A DNA stretch of 64,000 nucleotides, from the NCBI RefSeq assembly GCF_000711225.1, contig NZ_JOMG01000002.1, forward strand, positions 1,810,501 through 1,874,500, in the 5' to 3' direction. The stretch comes from Pelobacter seleniigenes DSM 18267 (GTDB lineage: Bacteria > Desulfobacterota > Desulfuromonadia > Desulfuromonadales > Geopsychrobacteraceae). The translations under genes and the position numbers were made by a program. This document shows positions 1 through 8,532 of the stretch, piece after piece. Numbering within the stretch: position 1 is the stretch's first letter; the number at the start of each line of letters is the position of its first letter. The notes beneath the pieces were generated by a model that saw only the letters and a program-made list of their open reading frames with translations, was not told where the DNA came from and searched no databases.

Positions 1-27
1 ATATTCCTTAACAGGACGAGGCATAAC

Positions 28-1212
28 ATGGCAGCAAATACCACCGAAACAATGACCATCAACATGGGGCCCCAGCACCCGTCGACCCACGGCGTGTTGC
101 AGCTGATCCTTGAGCTCGATGGCGAGATTGTCAAGAAGGCGACTCCCCATATCGGGTTTCTCCATCGCGGGGTGGAAAAGCTTTCGGAGCACCGGACCTA
201 TCATCAGGTGATTCCGTTGACCGACCGGTTGGATTACCTGGCCCCGATGAGCAACAATCTCGGCTATGTTCTGGCCGTTGAAAAGTTACTTGGAATAACG
301 GACAAGATTCCAGAACGGGCTCAGCGGGTCCGTGTCATTATGGCGGAACTGACCCGGCTCAAAAGCCACCTGGTCTGGCTGGCCACCCACGCCCTGGATA
401 TCGGGGCAATGACGGTCTTTCTGTATTGCTTCCGTGAACGCGAATGCATCATGGATATCTACGAAAAGGTTTCCGGTGCGCGGATGACCTCCAGCTATTT
501 CCGGGTCGGTGGCTTGTCCGCTGATCTGCCCGATGGCCTGGAGCAGGAGATCCGCACCTTCACCGAATCAATGCCCGCCCATATCGAAGAGTATGAGGGA
601 CTGCTGACCGGCAATAAAATCTGGCAGAAACGGACTATCGGCGTTGGACACATCAGTGCCGAAGCAGCCATTGATGTTGGCCTGACCGGTCCGGCCCTGC
701 GCGGTTCCGGGGTCGATTGGGATCTGCGGCGCGACAATCCCTATTGCGGCTATGAAGAATATGATTTCGAAGTACCGGTCCGGGACGAAGGTGACACTTT
801 TGCCCGTTACAAGGTCCGTCTCGACGAAATGCGTCAGGCCAGCCGGATTATTCTCCAGGCGCTGGACAAGCTTAAGCCCGGCCCGGTGCTCGCCGATTGC
901 CCACAAATCGTGCTGCCGCCGAAGCAGGATGTGGTCAATACCATCGAAGGGTTGATCCACCACTTCAAGATTATCTCCGAAGGCTTCAAACCGGAACCTG
1001 GCGAAGTCTTCCAGAGTATTGAGGCCCCCAAAGGCGAATTGGGTTATTACCTGGTTTCGGATGGCTCGGCCCATCCGTACCGGATGCGCATCCGCCCGCC
1101 TTCCTTTGTCAATCTCCAGGCCTTGCCGCAGATGGTTGAAGGAAAAATGCTGGCCGACGTTATCGCCGTGATCGGGACGCTTGATGTCGTTCTCGGTGAA
1201 ATCGATCGTTAA
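28..1212 (+). CDS. nuoD: NADH-quinone oxidoreductase subunit D
   Basis: This is the 49-kDa-type subunit of respiratory complex I, which with subunits B and H forms the quinone-reduction site in the peripheral arm. The family signature NMGPQHPSTHG is at residues 12-22, and the 394-residue length is normal for a stand-alone NuoD (not the NuoCD fusion). An AGGACGAGG purine run lies before the ATG. It is the first complete gene of a nuoD-N run on the same strand, so nuoA-C most likely lie just outside the window. Identification is secure from sequence and gene order. Confidence 0.98.
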   Translation: MAANTTETMTINMGPQHPSTHGVLQLILELDGEIVKKATPHIGFLHRGVEKLSEHRTYHQVIPLTDRLDYLAPMSNNLGYVLAVEKLLGITDKIPERAQRVRVIMAELTRLKSHLVWLATHALDIGAMTVFLYCFRERECIMDIYEKVSGARMTSSYFRVGGLSADLPDGLEQEIRTFTESMPAHIEEYEGLLTGNKIWQKRTIGVGHISAEAAIDVGLTGPALRGSGVDWDLRRDNPYCGYEEYDFEVPVRDEGDTFARYKVRLDEMRQASRIILQALDKLKPGPVLADCPQIVLPPKQDVVNTIEGLIHHFKIISEGFKPEPGEVFQSIEAPKGELGYYLVSDGSAHPYRMRIRPPSFVNLQALPQMVEGKMLADVIAVIGTLDVVLGEIDR

Positions 1213-1237
1213 TTAAATAGGTGTGCAAGAGGACGTT

Positions 1238-1747
1238 ATGACAGAAAACACCGAGCAGGTTCAAGAACAGGTCGAAGAGCAGGAAGTCGATCTGACCGCA
1301 GCAAATGAGGTTATCGACAAGTATCTGGACATGCATGGCAACCTGATGCCAGTTTTGCAGGGCATTCAGGAAGCCTATGGTTATGTTCCGGAAGAGACTG
1401 TTCACCTTGCTGCCGAGCGTCTGAATGTCTATGCCAGCCAGATTTACGGAGTGCTGACTTTTTACGCGCAGTTCCATCTCAAACCGCGGGGTAAATATAT
1501 CATCCGGGTCTGTATGGGAACAGCCTGCCACGTCAAGGGGGCCGGCCGGATCGGCGAGACCCTCAAGGACCGGCTTGGAGTCGCCCATGCGGAAACCACT
1601 CCTGACCTGAAATTTACTGCCGAATATGTGGCCTGTATCGGTGCCTGCGGGATGGCCCCGGTCATCATGGTCAATGATGCGACTTACGGCAGTATGACAG
1701 TGCAGAAGATGGATGAAGTTATCGCTAAATATCAGGCTATGGACTGA
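1238..1747 (+). CDS. nuoE: NADH-quinone oxidoreductase subunit E
   Basis: This is the 24-kDa-type thioredoxin-fold subunit of the NADH-dehydrogenase module and carries the [2Fe-2S] cluster N1a. With the start used here (169 residues) the four cluster cysteines are C92, C97, C133 and C137, in CMGTAC and CIGAC motifs. An in-frame GTG exists at 1223, but the ATG at 1238 has AAGAGGA about six bases upstream and is the better start. The first 18 residues are Glu/Gln-rich and look like a flexible extension. It sits 25 bases after nuoD and 39 before nuoF. Confidence 0.97.
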   Translation: MTENTEQVQEQVEEQEVDLTAANEVIDKYLDMHGNLMPVLQGIQEAYGYVPEETVHLAAERLNVYASQIYGVLTFYAQFHLKPRGKYIIRVCMGTACHVKGAGRIGETLKDRLGVAHAETTPDLKFTAEYVACIGACGMAPVIMVNDATYGSMTVQKMDEVIAKYQAMD

Positions 1748-1786
1748 TTCAAGTTATACACCGTACTCGGTATTGAGGAAGGCTTT

Positions 1787-3568
1787 ATGTCCGAAACTGC
1801 TGAAAACATGAAAGTTCTGATCTGTACTGGGACCGGGGGTCTGGCCTCCGGCGCAGCAGATGTGGTCGCCGCTTTCGAAGCGGAATTTGAAAAGCAGGGT
1901 GTCGCCGGAAAAATCGGCAAAGCCTGTGATGTCAACGGTACCGGTTGCCGTGGACTGTGCGCCAATGATGTGCTGGTGGACGTCTGCATGCCCGGTCAGG
2001 AGCCGGTGACCTATGATTTTGTCACCCCGGAGCTGGTCCCGCAGATTGTCGAGGAGCATATCCTGGGCGAGGGCCCCGTCGCCAAAAAGGTGGCCGGCCC
2101 CTATTACCACAAGTTCCTTGAGAAACAACAACGGATCATCTTTTCCCGGTGTGGAACCATTGATGCCGAGAGTCTGGATGATTTTCTTGCCCACCGGGGC
2201 TTCCAGGGGATCAAAAAAGCGGTCACCATGTCTCCGGATGAGGTCATCAGCGAAGTCAAGAAATCGGGCCTGCGGGGACGGGGGGGCGGTGGTTTCCCGA
2301 CCGGCATGAAATGGACCTTTGCCAAAGCCTCGCCGGGCACTGAAAAGTACCTGATCTGTAATGCTGACGAAGGCGATCCGGGCGCGTTTATGGACCGCTC
2401 CATCCTGGAAGGCGACCCCTACGGGCTCATCGAAGGGATGATGATCGGCGCTTATGCCATCGGCTGTAACTTTGCCTATGTTTATGTCCGCGCTGAATAT
2501 CCCCTGGCTATCAAGCGGCTGCAGATGGCCATCGATACCTGTTATGAAAAGGGTTTCCTGGGGAAAAACTGCATGGGGCTCGGTTTTGACCTGGACATGC
2601 GCATCAAGGCCGGTGCCGGTGCCTTTGTCTGCGGTGAAGAGACGGCCCTGATGGCGTCCATCGAAGGGCATCGCGGCATGTCACGGCCGCGGCCGCCGTT
2701 CCCGGCGGTGCGGGGACTGTGGGGCAAGCCGACCAACATCAATAACGTCGAGACCTATGCCAACGTCTCTTATATCTTTTATAACGGCGCCGACTGGTAT
2801 TCCAGCATCGGCACCGAAGGGACCAAGGGGACCAAAATTTTCGCCCTGACCGGCAAAGTCAAGCACACCGGTCTGGTCGAGGTTCCTGCCGGAACCACGA
2901 TGAAAGAGGTTATTTACGATGTCTGCGGCGGCATCCTCAACAACCGCAAATTTAAAGCGGTTCAGGCAGGTGGACCATCCGGCGGCTGTCTGCCGGCCGA
3001 GGCCCTGGATGCCGAAGTCGATTACGATTCACTGATCAAGGCCGGCGCCATGATGGGTTCAGGCGGCCTGGTAGTTATGGACGAAACGACCTGTATGGTC
3101 GACATCGCCCGCTTCTTTCTCAATTTTACCCGGGTCGAATCATGCGGGAAATGTATCCCCTGCCGTATCGGTCTGAAAATCATGCTGGAAATCCTTGAGC
3201 GGATCACCGAAGGCAAAGGGCGTGAGGGCGATATCGAACTGCTCCAGGACATGGCCTACGATATCAAGAAGAGTTCGCTGTGCGGACTTGGGCAGACGGC
3301 TCCGAACCCGGTTCTTTCAACGATTCGTTATTTCCGTCATGAGTATGAGGCCCATATCAAAGAGCAGGAATGCCCGTCGCACTCATGTAAGCCGTTGCTG
3401 CACTTCCGGGTGGTTGAAGACAAGTGTAAAAAATGCGGCATGTGCCCCAGGGTTTGTCCGGTTGAGGCGATTACCTGGGAAAAAGGCCAGGTTGCTTTCA
3501 TCGACCTGAACAAATGTACCCGCTGTACATCCTGCTATGACGCCTGCCGATTCATGGCTATCGAGTAA
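1787..3568 (+). CDS. nuoF: NADH-quinone oxidoreductase subunit F, with ferredoxin tail
   Basis: This is the 51-kDa-type flavoprotein that oxidises NADH and passes electrons to the Fe-S chain. Residues about 1-110 form an extra thioredoxin-like domain with a CDVNGTGCRGLC motif. The FMN/NADH glycine-rich loop (GLRGRGGGGFPTG) is near residue 160, NADEGDPGAF follows, and the N3 [4Fe-4S] ligand motif is ESCGKCIPCR. The last about 60 residues add two [4Fe-4S] motifs (CKKCGMCPRVCP and CTRCTSCYDAC) absent from the roughly 430-residue enterobacterial NuoF. The 593-residue, multi-domain form resembles HndC/HydB-type subunits and the NuoF of Geobacter relatives. The RBS is GAGGAAGG. Confidence 0.97.
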   Translation: MSETAENMKVLICTGTGGLASGAADVVAAFEAEFEKQGVAGKIGKACDVNGTGCRGLCANDVLVDVCMPGQEPVTYDFVTPELVPQIVEEHILGEGPVAKKVAGPYYHKFLEKQQRIIFSRCGTIDAESLDDFLAHRGFQGIKKAVTMSPDEVISEVKKSGLRGRGGGGFPTGMKWTFAKASPGTEKYLICNADEGDPGAFMDRSILEGDPYGLIEGMMIGAYAIGCNFAYVYVRAEYPLAIKRLQMAIDTCYEKGFLGKNCMGLGFDLDMRIKAGAGAFVCGEETALMASIEGHRGMSRPRPPFPAVRGLWGKPTNINNVETYANVSYIFYNGADWYSSIGTEGTKGTKIFALTGKVKHTGLVEVPAGTTMKEVIYDVCGGILNNRKFKAVQAGGPSGGCLPAEALDAEVDYDSLIKAGAMMGSGGLVVMDETTCMVDIARFFLNFTRVESCGKCIPCRIGLKIMLEILERITEGKGREGDIELLQDMAYDIKKSSLCGLGQTAPNPVLSTIRYFRHEYEAHIKEQECPSHSCKPLLHFRVVEDKCKKCGMCPRVCPVEAITWEKGQVAFIDLNKCTRCTSCYDACRFMAIE

Positions 3569-3601
3569 ACGCATACCCTGCTTGGGCAATACGAGGTCAA
3601 G

Positions 3602-6073
3602 ATGGTTAATCTAACGATTGACGGAAAACAGATAACAACAAGTAAGACGTCCACGATCTACCAGGCCGCCAAAGAGAACGGGATTTATATTCCCGTGCTT
3701 TGCTACGCCAAAAAACTTCTCCCTTACGGTGCCTGCCGCATCTGTTTGGTGGAAGTTGAGCAGATGAAAGGCCGTCTGATTCCGTCCTGTACCACCCCGG
3801 TCACCGAGGGGATGGTTGTCACCACCATGTCCGACGAAATTCGCAAAGTGCGTAAGACGGTGCTTGAGTTTCTGTTGGTCAATCACGTTGTCGACTGTCC
3901 GGTCTGCGATAAGGGTGGGGAATGTGATCTGCAGGATCTGACCTATGAGTATCAGGTCGTTTCCAACCGCTTCAGCGGTGAAAAGTTCGATCTGCCCAAG
4001 GATGAAATCAATCCTTTGATCGAGCGCAACATGAACCGCTGTGTGCTGTGTGGCAAATGTGTGCGGGTCTGTGACGAAATCGTTGGCTATGGATCCTACT
4101 CATTTATCAATCGGGGTTTTGAAACCAAGATTGCCACGGCTTTTGATCGCGGCCTGAACTGTGAGTTCTGCGGACAGTGCGTTTCCATGTGCCCCGTCGG
4201 AGCCATTTTGCCGCGACCGTTTAAGTTCAAAGCTCGTCCCTGGCAGCTCAAAGAGGTTGATTCGGTCTGCGGTTATTGCGGTAACGGTTGTACCGTTACT
4301 TTCGGGGTCAAGGACAACGAAGTGCAGACCATCCGCTTCAATGACCAAACCGGTGTCAATGACGGAAATCTCTGTATCCGTGGCCGCTTCGGCTACTCCT
4401 ATGTCAACAGCAAGGAGCGCCTGACCAAGCCACTGGTGCGGCGTGATGGCCAGCTTAAGGAAGCCAGCTGGGACGAAGCTTTGGCTGCAGTGGTGGCCGG
4501 GCTGAAAGAAGCTGGTGATCAGGTCGGGATTATTTCCGGCGCACGTCTCAGCAACGAAGAGCTGTTCCTGGTGAAAAACCTGGCCAAGGCGCTCGGTACC
4601 GCCAACCTCGACCATTCCGGCGGTGAATGCTACCGGGGGTTGACCGAGGGGCTCAAAGAGACTCTTGGCGTTCAGGCTTCGACTGCGACCTTCCCGCAGG
4701 TGGAAAACTGCCAGGCTATTCTGGCGATCCGCTCCGACTTTTACGAGACTCATCCGGTGTTCGGGATGGTGGTCAATCAGGCGATTCGGCGGAATGAAGC
4801 CCAGCTGTCGGTGGTTGCCGACAAAGTTGGTAAATTAGGCCGTTTGCCCCATGCCCGGACCCTGCTGCACAAACCCGGTCTGGAGCTGAATGTTCTGAAC
4901 GCCCTGTGTCATGTCCTGATTGCCGAAGACCTGGTCAAGGCTGATGGTCTGGAGGGGCTGGCCGAACTGACGATCGCTCTGAAAGACTACAGTCCTGAAC
5001 AGGTTGCCGCCGTTACCGGAGTTGCCGCCGAAGCGATCCAGCAGACCGCCCGGGAACTGGCCGCGGCGGAAAATGCGGCAATTCTGCTGGCCTATGGCTT
5101 GCCTTACACGGCGTACAGCAAAGAACTTGGGATTGCTGCTGCCAATCTGGCTCTGCTTACCGGTATCGCCGGACGTCCCGGCTCCGGACTCTATGTCTGC
5201 GGTGAAAAGGCTAACAGCCAAGGTGCCATCGATCTGGGGATTCTGCCGGGGGAAACAGGCCTGGGGGTTAAACCGATGTTGCGTGCCGCTGCCGCGGGTG
5301 AGCTGAAAGCGCTTTATCTGCTCGGTGAAGATCCGCTGGTGTCCTATCCGGATCGCGCCCTGGTTGAGCAAGCTCTTGACAAGACCTTTACCGTGGTCCA
5401 GGACCTGTTCCTGAGCGCGACCGCCAAGACCGCCGATGTTGTTCTGCCGGCGACCTCCTTTGCGGAAAAAGACGGTACCTTTACCAATGCCGAGCGGCGG
5501 ATTCAACGCCTGCGGGTCGGGATCAAGTCTCCCGGGGAGGCGAAAACCGACTTTGCCATTCTGCAGAGCCTGCTCAAAGCTCTGGGCAGTGCGGTTCCCG
5601 CGACTCCTGCTGCCACTTTCGCAGCACTCAGCGCCGAGGTCCCGGGCTATGCAGGAATCAGCGTCGAGCAGATCGGTCCCCAGGGGCATGTCTGGGGCGG
5701 TGAAACCTTGACGCTGGTGAGCAGAAAACTGATCCCGGTCGCCGCTGGACAAGCGCTTGAGGCACCTTATCAGTTGCTGGTCGGCAGCGCCCTGTACCAC
5801 AGCGGAACCGTTTCGGTTCATGCCAAAGGGCCATTGGCCGTGGTTCCCGAACCCTATGTGGAGCTTTGCCGTGATGATGCGGTGGAACTGAAGGTTGCCG
5901 AAGGCGATATGCTCAAACTCAAAGCCGAGGGCGGTGAAATCCAGGCCAAGGTGAAGATTGACCGGCGGTTGCCGAAAGGAGTGTTGTTTGCTCCTTATCA
6001 CTTCCCGGCGCTTGGACTGAACAGAATTTATACCGGTCAGGCTGTGATCGCGGTTGATGTGAAAAAAGGTTAA
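3602..6073 (+). CDS. nuoG: NADH-quinone oxidoreductase subunit G
   Basis: This is the 75-kDa-type Fe-S subunit, 823 residues. In order it shows an N-terminal [2Fe-2S] ferredoxin domain (LCYAKKLLPYGACRIC), the His/Cys-ligated cluster region (HVVDCPVC...GECDLQD), two [4Fe-4S] motifs (CVLCGKCVRVC and CEFCGQCVSMCP), a fourth cluster motif (CGYCGNGC) at the start of the molybdopterin-oxidoreductase-like domain, and a long C-terminal catalytic-like domain that binds no molybdenum in complex I. It links NuoE/F to NuoI. The start at 3602 is 33 bases after nuoF, behind AGGTCAAG. Identification is secure. Confidence 0.97.
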   Translation: MVNLTIDGKQITTSKTSTIYQAAKENGIYIPVLCYAKKLLPYGACRICLVEVEQMKGRLIPSCTTPVTEGMVVTTMSDEIRKVRKTVLEFLLVNHVVDCPVCDKGGECDLQDLTYEYQVVSNRFSGEKFDLPKDEINPLIERNMNRCVLCGKCVRVCDEIVGYGSYSFINRGFETKIATAFDRGLNCEFCGQCVSMCPVGAILPRPFKFKARPWQLKEVDSVCGYCGNGCTVTFGVKDNEVQTIRFNDQTGVNDGNLCIRGRFGYSYVNSKERLTKPLVRRDGQLKEASWDEALAAVVAGLKEAGDQVGIISGARLSNEELFLVKNLAKALGTANLDHSGGECYRGLTEGLKETLGVQASTATFPQVENCQAILAIRSDFYETHPVFGMVVNQAIRRNEAQLSVVADKVGKLGRLPHARTLLHKPGLELNVLNALCHVLIAEDLVKADGLEGLAELTIALKDYSPEQVAAVTGVAAEAIQQTARELAAAENAAILLAYGLPYTAYSKELGIAAANLALLTGIAGRPGSGLYVCGEKANSQGAIDLGILPGETGLGVKPMLRAAAAGELKALYLLGEDPLVSYPDRALVEQALDKTFTVVQDLFLSATAKTADVVLPATSFAEKDGTFTNAERRIQRLRVGIKSPGEAKTDFAILQSLLKALGSAVPATPAATFAALSAEVPGYAGISVEQIGPQGHVWGGETLTLVSRKLIPVAAGQALEAPYQLLVGSALYHSGTVSVHAKGPLAVVPEPYVELCRDDAVELKVAEGDMLKLKAEGGEIQAKVKIDRRLPKGVLFAPYHFPALGLNRIYTGQAVIAVDVKKG

Positions 6074-6155
6074 TTCGGTTTTTTTGGATTGCCGGTGGTC
6101 GCAACCGGCTGAAATCGGCAGAAATGCCATAGACTGACGAAGGAAGAGGATGGTC

Positions 6156-7217
6156 ATGACGCCAGAAGTTCTGACACTCTCGAAAACACCCCTGCTGTTT
6201 ACCGTGGCCATGTTGTTGAAGATCGCGGTGGCATTTGTCGTGATGCTCTGTATCGTGGCTTGGGCTACCTATGCCGAGCGTAAGATTATTGGCAGCATGC
6301 AGACCCGCCTGGGACCGACAATGACCGGTCCACGGGGGTTGTTGCAACCGATTGCCGATGGTCTGAAGCTGTTTTTCAAAGAGGACATCATCCCGGCACA
6401 GGCCCACTGGTTTGCTTTTATCCTGGCGCCGATGATGATCCTGGCCCCGGCCTTTGTGGCGATCTGCGTGGTGCCCTTCGGTGGTGATCTCGAGTTTACC
6501 TATCACGGTGTCCTGTATACCGTACCGATGCAGATTTCTGATCTTAACATCGGCGTTCTCTTCATCCTGGCCATGGCCGGACTGGGTGTTTACGGCATCG
6601 TACTCGCCGGGCTGGCCTCCAACAGCAAGTATTCGCTGCTCGGTGGGATTCGCTCCACCGCACAGATGATCTCTTACGAACTGGCGGCAGGGCTGTCCAT
6701 CGTGGCCATTTTCATGCTCTCCGAAACCCTGAGCATGCGCGGCATCGTCTTGGCCCAGCAAGGCCCCCTGTGGGGTATCGCTGCTCTGAGCTGGCTGCCG
6801 AACTGGTTTGTGTTTTCCCAGCCGCTGGCTTTCCTGCTGTTTGTCGTCGGCTCCATGGCCGAGATCAACCGGACCCCGTTTGACCTGCCGGAAGCAGAAA
6901 CGGAACTGGTTTCCGGGTTCTGTACCGAATATTCTTCCATGAAGTACGCCCTGTTCTTCATGGCTGAATATGCCAATATGATTACCGTTTCGGCAATCGG
7001 TGCGACCCTGTTCTGGGGCGGTTGGGGCGGACCCTTCTACGGCTGGATCAACTTCCTGATCAAGGTCTTCGCTTTCATGTTCTTCTTCATCTGGATCCGG
7101 GCGACCTTCCCCCGTCTGCGTTACGATCAGCTGATGTACCTGGGTTGGAAAGTTATGCTGCCCCTGGCCCTGGCCAATATCGTATTCACGGGTTTTGCAG
7201 TCCTGCTCTGGCAGTAA
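6156..7217 (+). CDS. nuoH: NADH-quinone oxidoreductase subunit H
   Basis: This is the ND1-type membrane subunit at the junction of the two arms, forming the quinone channel. It is about 353 residues with eight predicted membrane segments. Family motifs include YAERKIIGSMQTRLGP near the N-terminus and EINRTPFDLPEAETELVSG in the quinone-channel loop. Two in-frame starts exist, 6150 and 6156. I prefer 6156 because the GGAAGAGGA Shine-Dalgarno run would overlap the earlier ATG. Gap from nuoG is about 80 bases with no obvious terminator. Confidence 0.97.
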   Translation: MTPEVLTLSKTPLLFTVAMLLKIAVAFVVMLCIVAWATYAERKIIGSMQTRLGPTMTGPRGLLQPIADGLKLFFKEDIIPAQAHWFAFILAPMMILAPAFVAICVVPFGGDLEFTYHGVLYTVPMQISDLNIGVLFILAMAGLGVYGIVLAGLASNSKYSLLGGIRSTAQMISYELAAGLSIVAIFMLSETLSMRGIVLAQQGPLWGIAALSWLPNWFVFSQPLAFLLFVVGSMAEINRTPFDLPEAETELVSGFCTEYSSMKYALFFMAEYANMITVSAIGATLFWGGWGGPFYGWINFLIKVFAFMFFFIWIRATFPRLRYDQLMYLGWKVMLPLALANIVFTGFAVLLWQ

Positions 7218-7241
7218 CCACAAGTTGCGTAGAGGATAGAT

Positions 7242-7640
7242 ATGTTTAAAGAGTTTGCCAAAGGCTTGAGTATTACACTGAAGCACCTGCTGCCGGGGAA
7301 CACGACCACCGTTGAGTACCCCAAGCAGAAGCTGGAGATGTCGCCTCGCTTCCGTGGTCTGCACCGCCTGGTTCCGACCGCTGACCGCGAAAAGTGCGTG
7401 GCCTGCTACCTTTGCCCGACTGTCTGCCCGGCCAAATGCATCACTGTCGAATCGGCGGAGAACGACAAGGGCGAAAAATATCCCAAGGTCTACGAAATCG
7501 ATATGCTGCGGTGCATTTTCTGCGGCTACTGTGTCGAAGCCTGTCCGGTCGAGGCAATTGAAATGACCAGTGCCTATGAACTGGCGAACTTCAAGCGGGA
7601 AGATTTTAAATTCGATAAAGAACGTCTTCTCAAGTCGTAA
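7242..7640 (+). CDS. nuoI: NADH-quinone oxidoreductase subunit I
   Basis: This is the TYKY-type ferredoxin subunit carrying clusters N6a and N6b, which deliver electrons to NuoB and quinone. Two classical motifs are visible in its 132 residues, CVACYLCPTVCPAKC and CIFCGYCVEACPVEA. The ATG at 7242 follows AGAGGATAG by a few bases, and the gene sits 24 bases after nuoH and 17 before nuoJ. Its length is slightly short but normal for bacterial NuoI lacking long extensions. Confidence 0.97.
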   Translation: MFKEFAKGLSITLKHLLPGNTTTVEYPKQKLEMSPRFRGLHRLVPTADREKCVACYLCPTVCPAKCITVESAENDKGEKYPKVYEIDMLRCIFCGYCVEACPVEAIEMTSAYELANFKREDFKFDKERLLKS

Positions 7641-7657
7641 CAAGGAGCTGCGTTATC

Positions 7658-8161
7658 ATGGAAGCCTTTCTTTTTTACCTTACTGCTATTGTTGCGATTG
7701 TTTCGGCCTTTTTTGTGACCAAGTGCCGCAACCCAGTCAACAGTGCGTTGAACCTGGTGACCACCTTTATCTGCCTGGCGGTGTTTTATGTCATGCTCGA
7801 CGCACCATTCATGGCGGCGATTCAGATTATGGTCTATGCCGGGGCGATCATGGTGCTGATTGTGTTCGTCATCATGTTGCTGAACCTCGGTCTGGCGGTC
7901 AAGACCCGCTACACCCATGCCCTGGTGGGCGGCGGGGTTCTCTCGGTGCTGTTGCTGTTTTTGACCAATTATTTCCTGCGGGCCGGCGATGCCTCGGCAA
8001 CCGGCGGCGAAATCACCAGCGCGGTCATTGCCAGCTACGGCCATACCGAGTTGATCGGCAGGGCCATGTTTGTGGATTTCCTGCTTCCTTTTGAGATTGC
8101 ATCGATACTGCTGCTGGTTGCAATAGTCGGCGCTGTTATTCTCTCAAAACGCAAAGTTTAA
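7658..8161 (+). CDS. nuoJ: NADH-quinone oxidoreductase subunit J
   Basis: This is the ND6-type membrane subunit of complex I, 167 residues with five predicted transmembrane helices. The conserved third helix carries the VMLDAPFMAAIQIMVYAGAI segment, whose pi-bulge is important for coupling electron transfer to proton pumping. An AAGGAGCTG ribosome site precedes the ATG. It lies between nuoI and nuoK in the standard order, which confirms the call. Confidence 0.96.
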   Translation: MEAFLFYLTAIVAIVSAFFVTKCRNPVNSALNLVTTFICLAVFYVMLDAPFMAAIQIMVYAGAIMVLIVFVIMLLNLGLAVKTRYTHALVGGGVLSVLLLFLTNYFLRAGDASATGGEITSAVIASYGHTELIGRAMFVDFLLPFEIASILLLVAIVGAVILSKRKV

Positions 8162-8186
8162 TCGAGATTGCCTCGGGAGATAGATC

Positions 8187-8489
8187 ATGATTAGCGTAAA
8201 TCACTACCTGTTGTTAAGCGCCATTCTGTTCGCCATCGGAACTTTCGGTGTGCTGACCCGGAAAAACGCCATTGTCATCTTCATGTGTATTGAGGTGATG
8301 CTTAACTCGGTAAACCTGACCTTTATTGCCCTGTCACGGCACGTCGGTAATATGGATGGTCAGATCTTTGTCTTCTTTGTTATGACGGTTGCTGCTGCTG
8401 AAGCGGCTGTAGGTCTGGCTTTAATGATCGCATTCTTCCGCAATAAAGATTCGATCGAAGTCGACGATTTCAATATCCTCAAGTGGTAG
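8187..8489 (+). CDS. nuoK: NADH-quinone oxidoreductase subunit K
   Basis: This is the ND4L-type membrane subunit, 100 residues with three transmembrane helices. The helix glutamate in the [13 protein letters not shown] segment and the second one in the [11 protein letters not shown] segment are the conserved carboxylates of the proton path. The start follows GGGAGATAG. Its size and position 25 bases after nuoJ are typical. Confidence 0.97.
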   Translation: MISVNHYLLLSAILFAIGTFGVLTRKNAIVIFMCIEVMLNSVNLTFIALSRHVGNMDGQIFVFFVMTVAAAEAAVGLALMIAFFRNKDSIEVDDFNILKW

Positions 8490-8532
8490 CGCAATCCACT
8501 GTTACGGGTGTTTCAGCTAATAGGAGAGTTTG

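Noticed and set aside
5919-7643. 574-codon minus-strand open frame across nuoG/nuoH/nuoI
   Set aside because: It is antisense to three secure complex I genes, is rich in His, Gln and Arg as expected for a GC-rich shadow frame, and has no recognisable domain.
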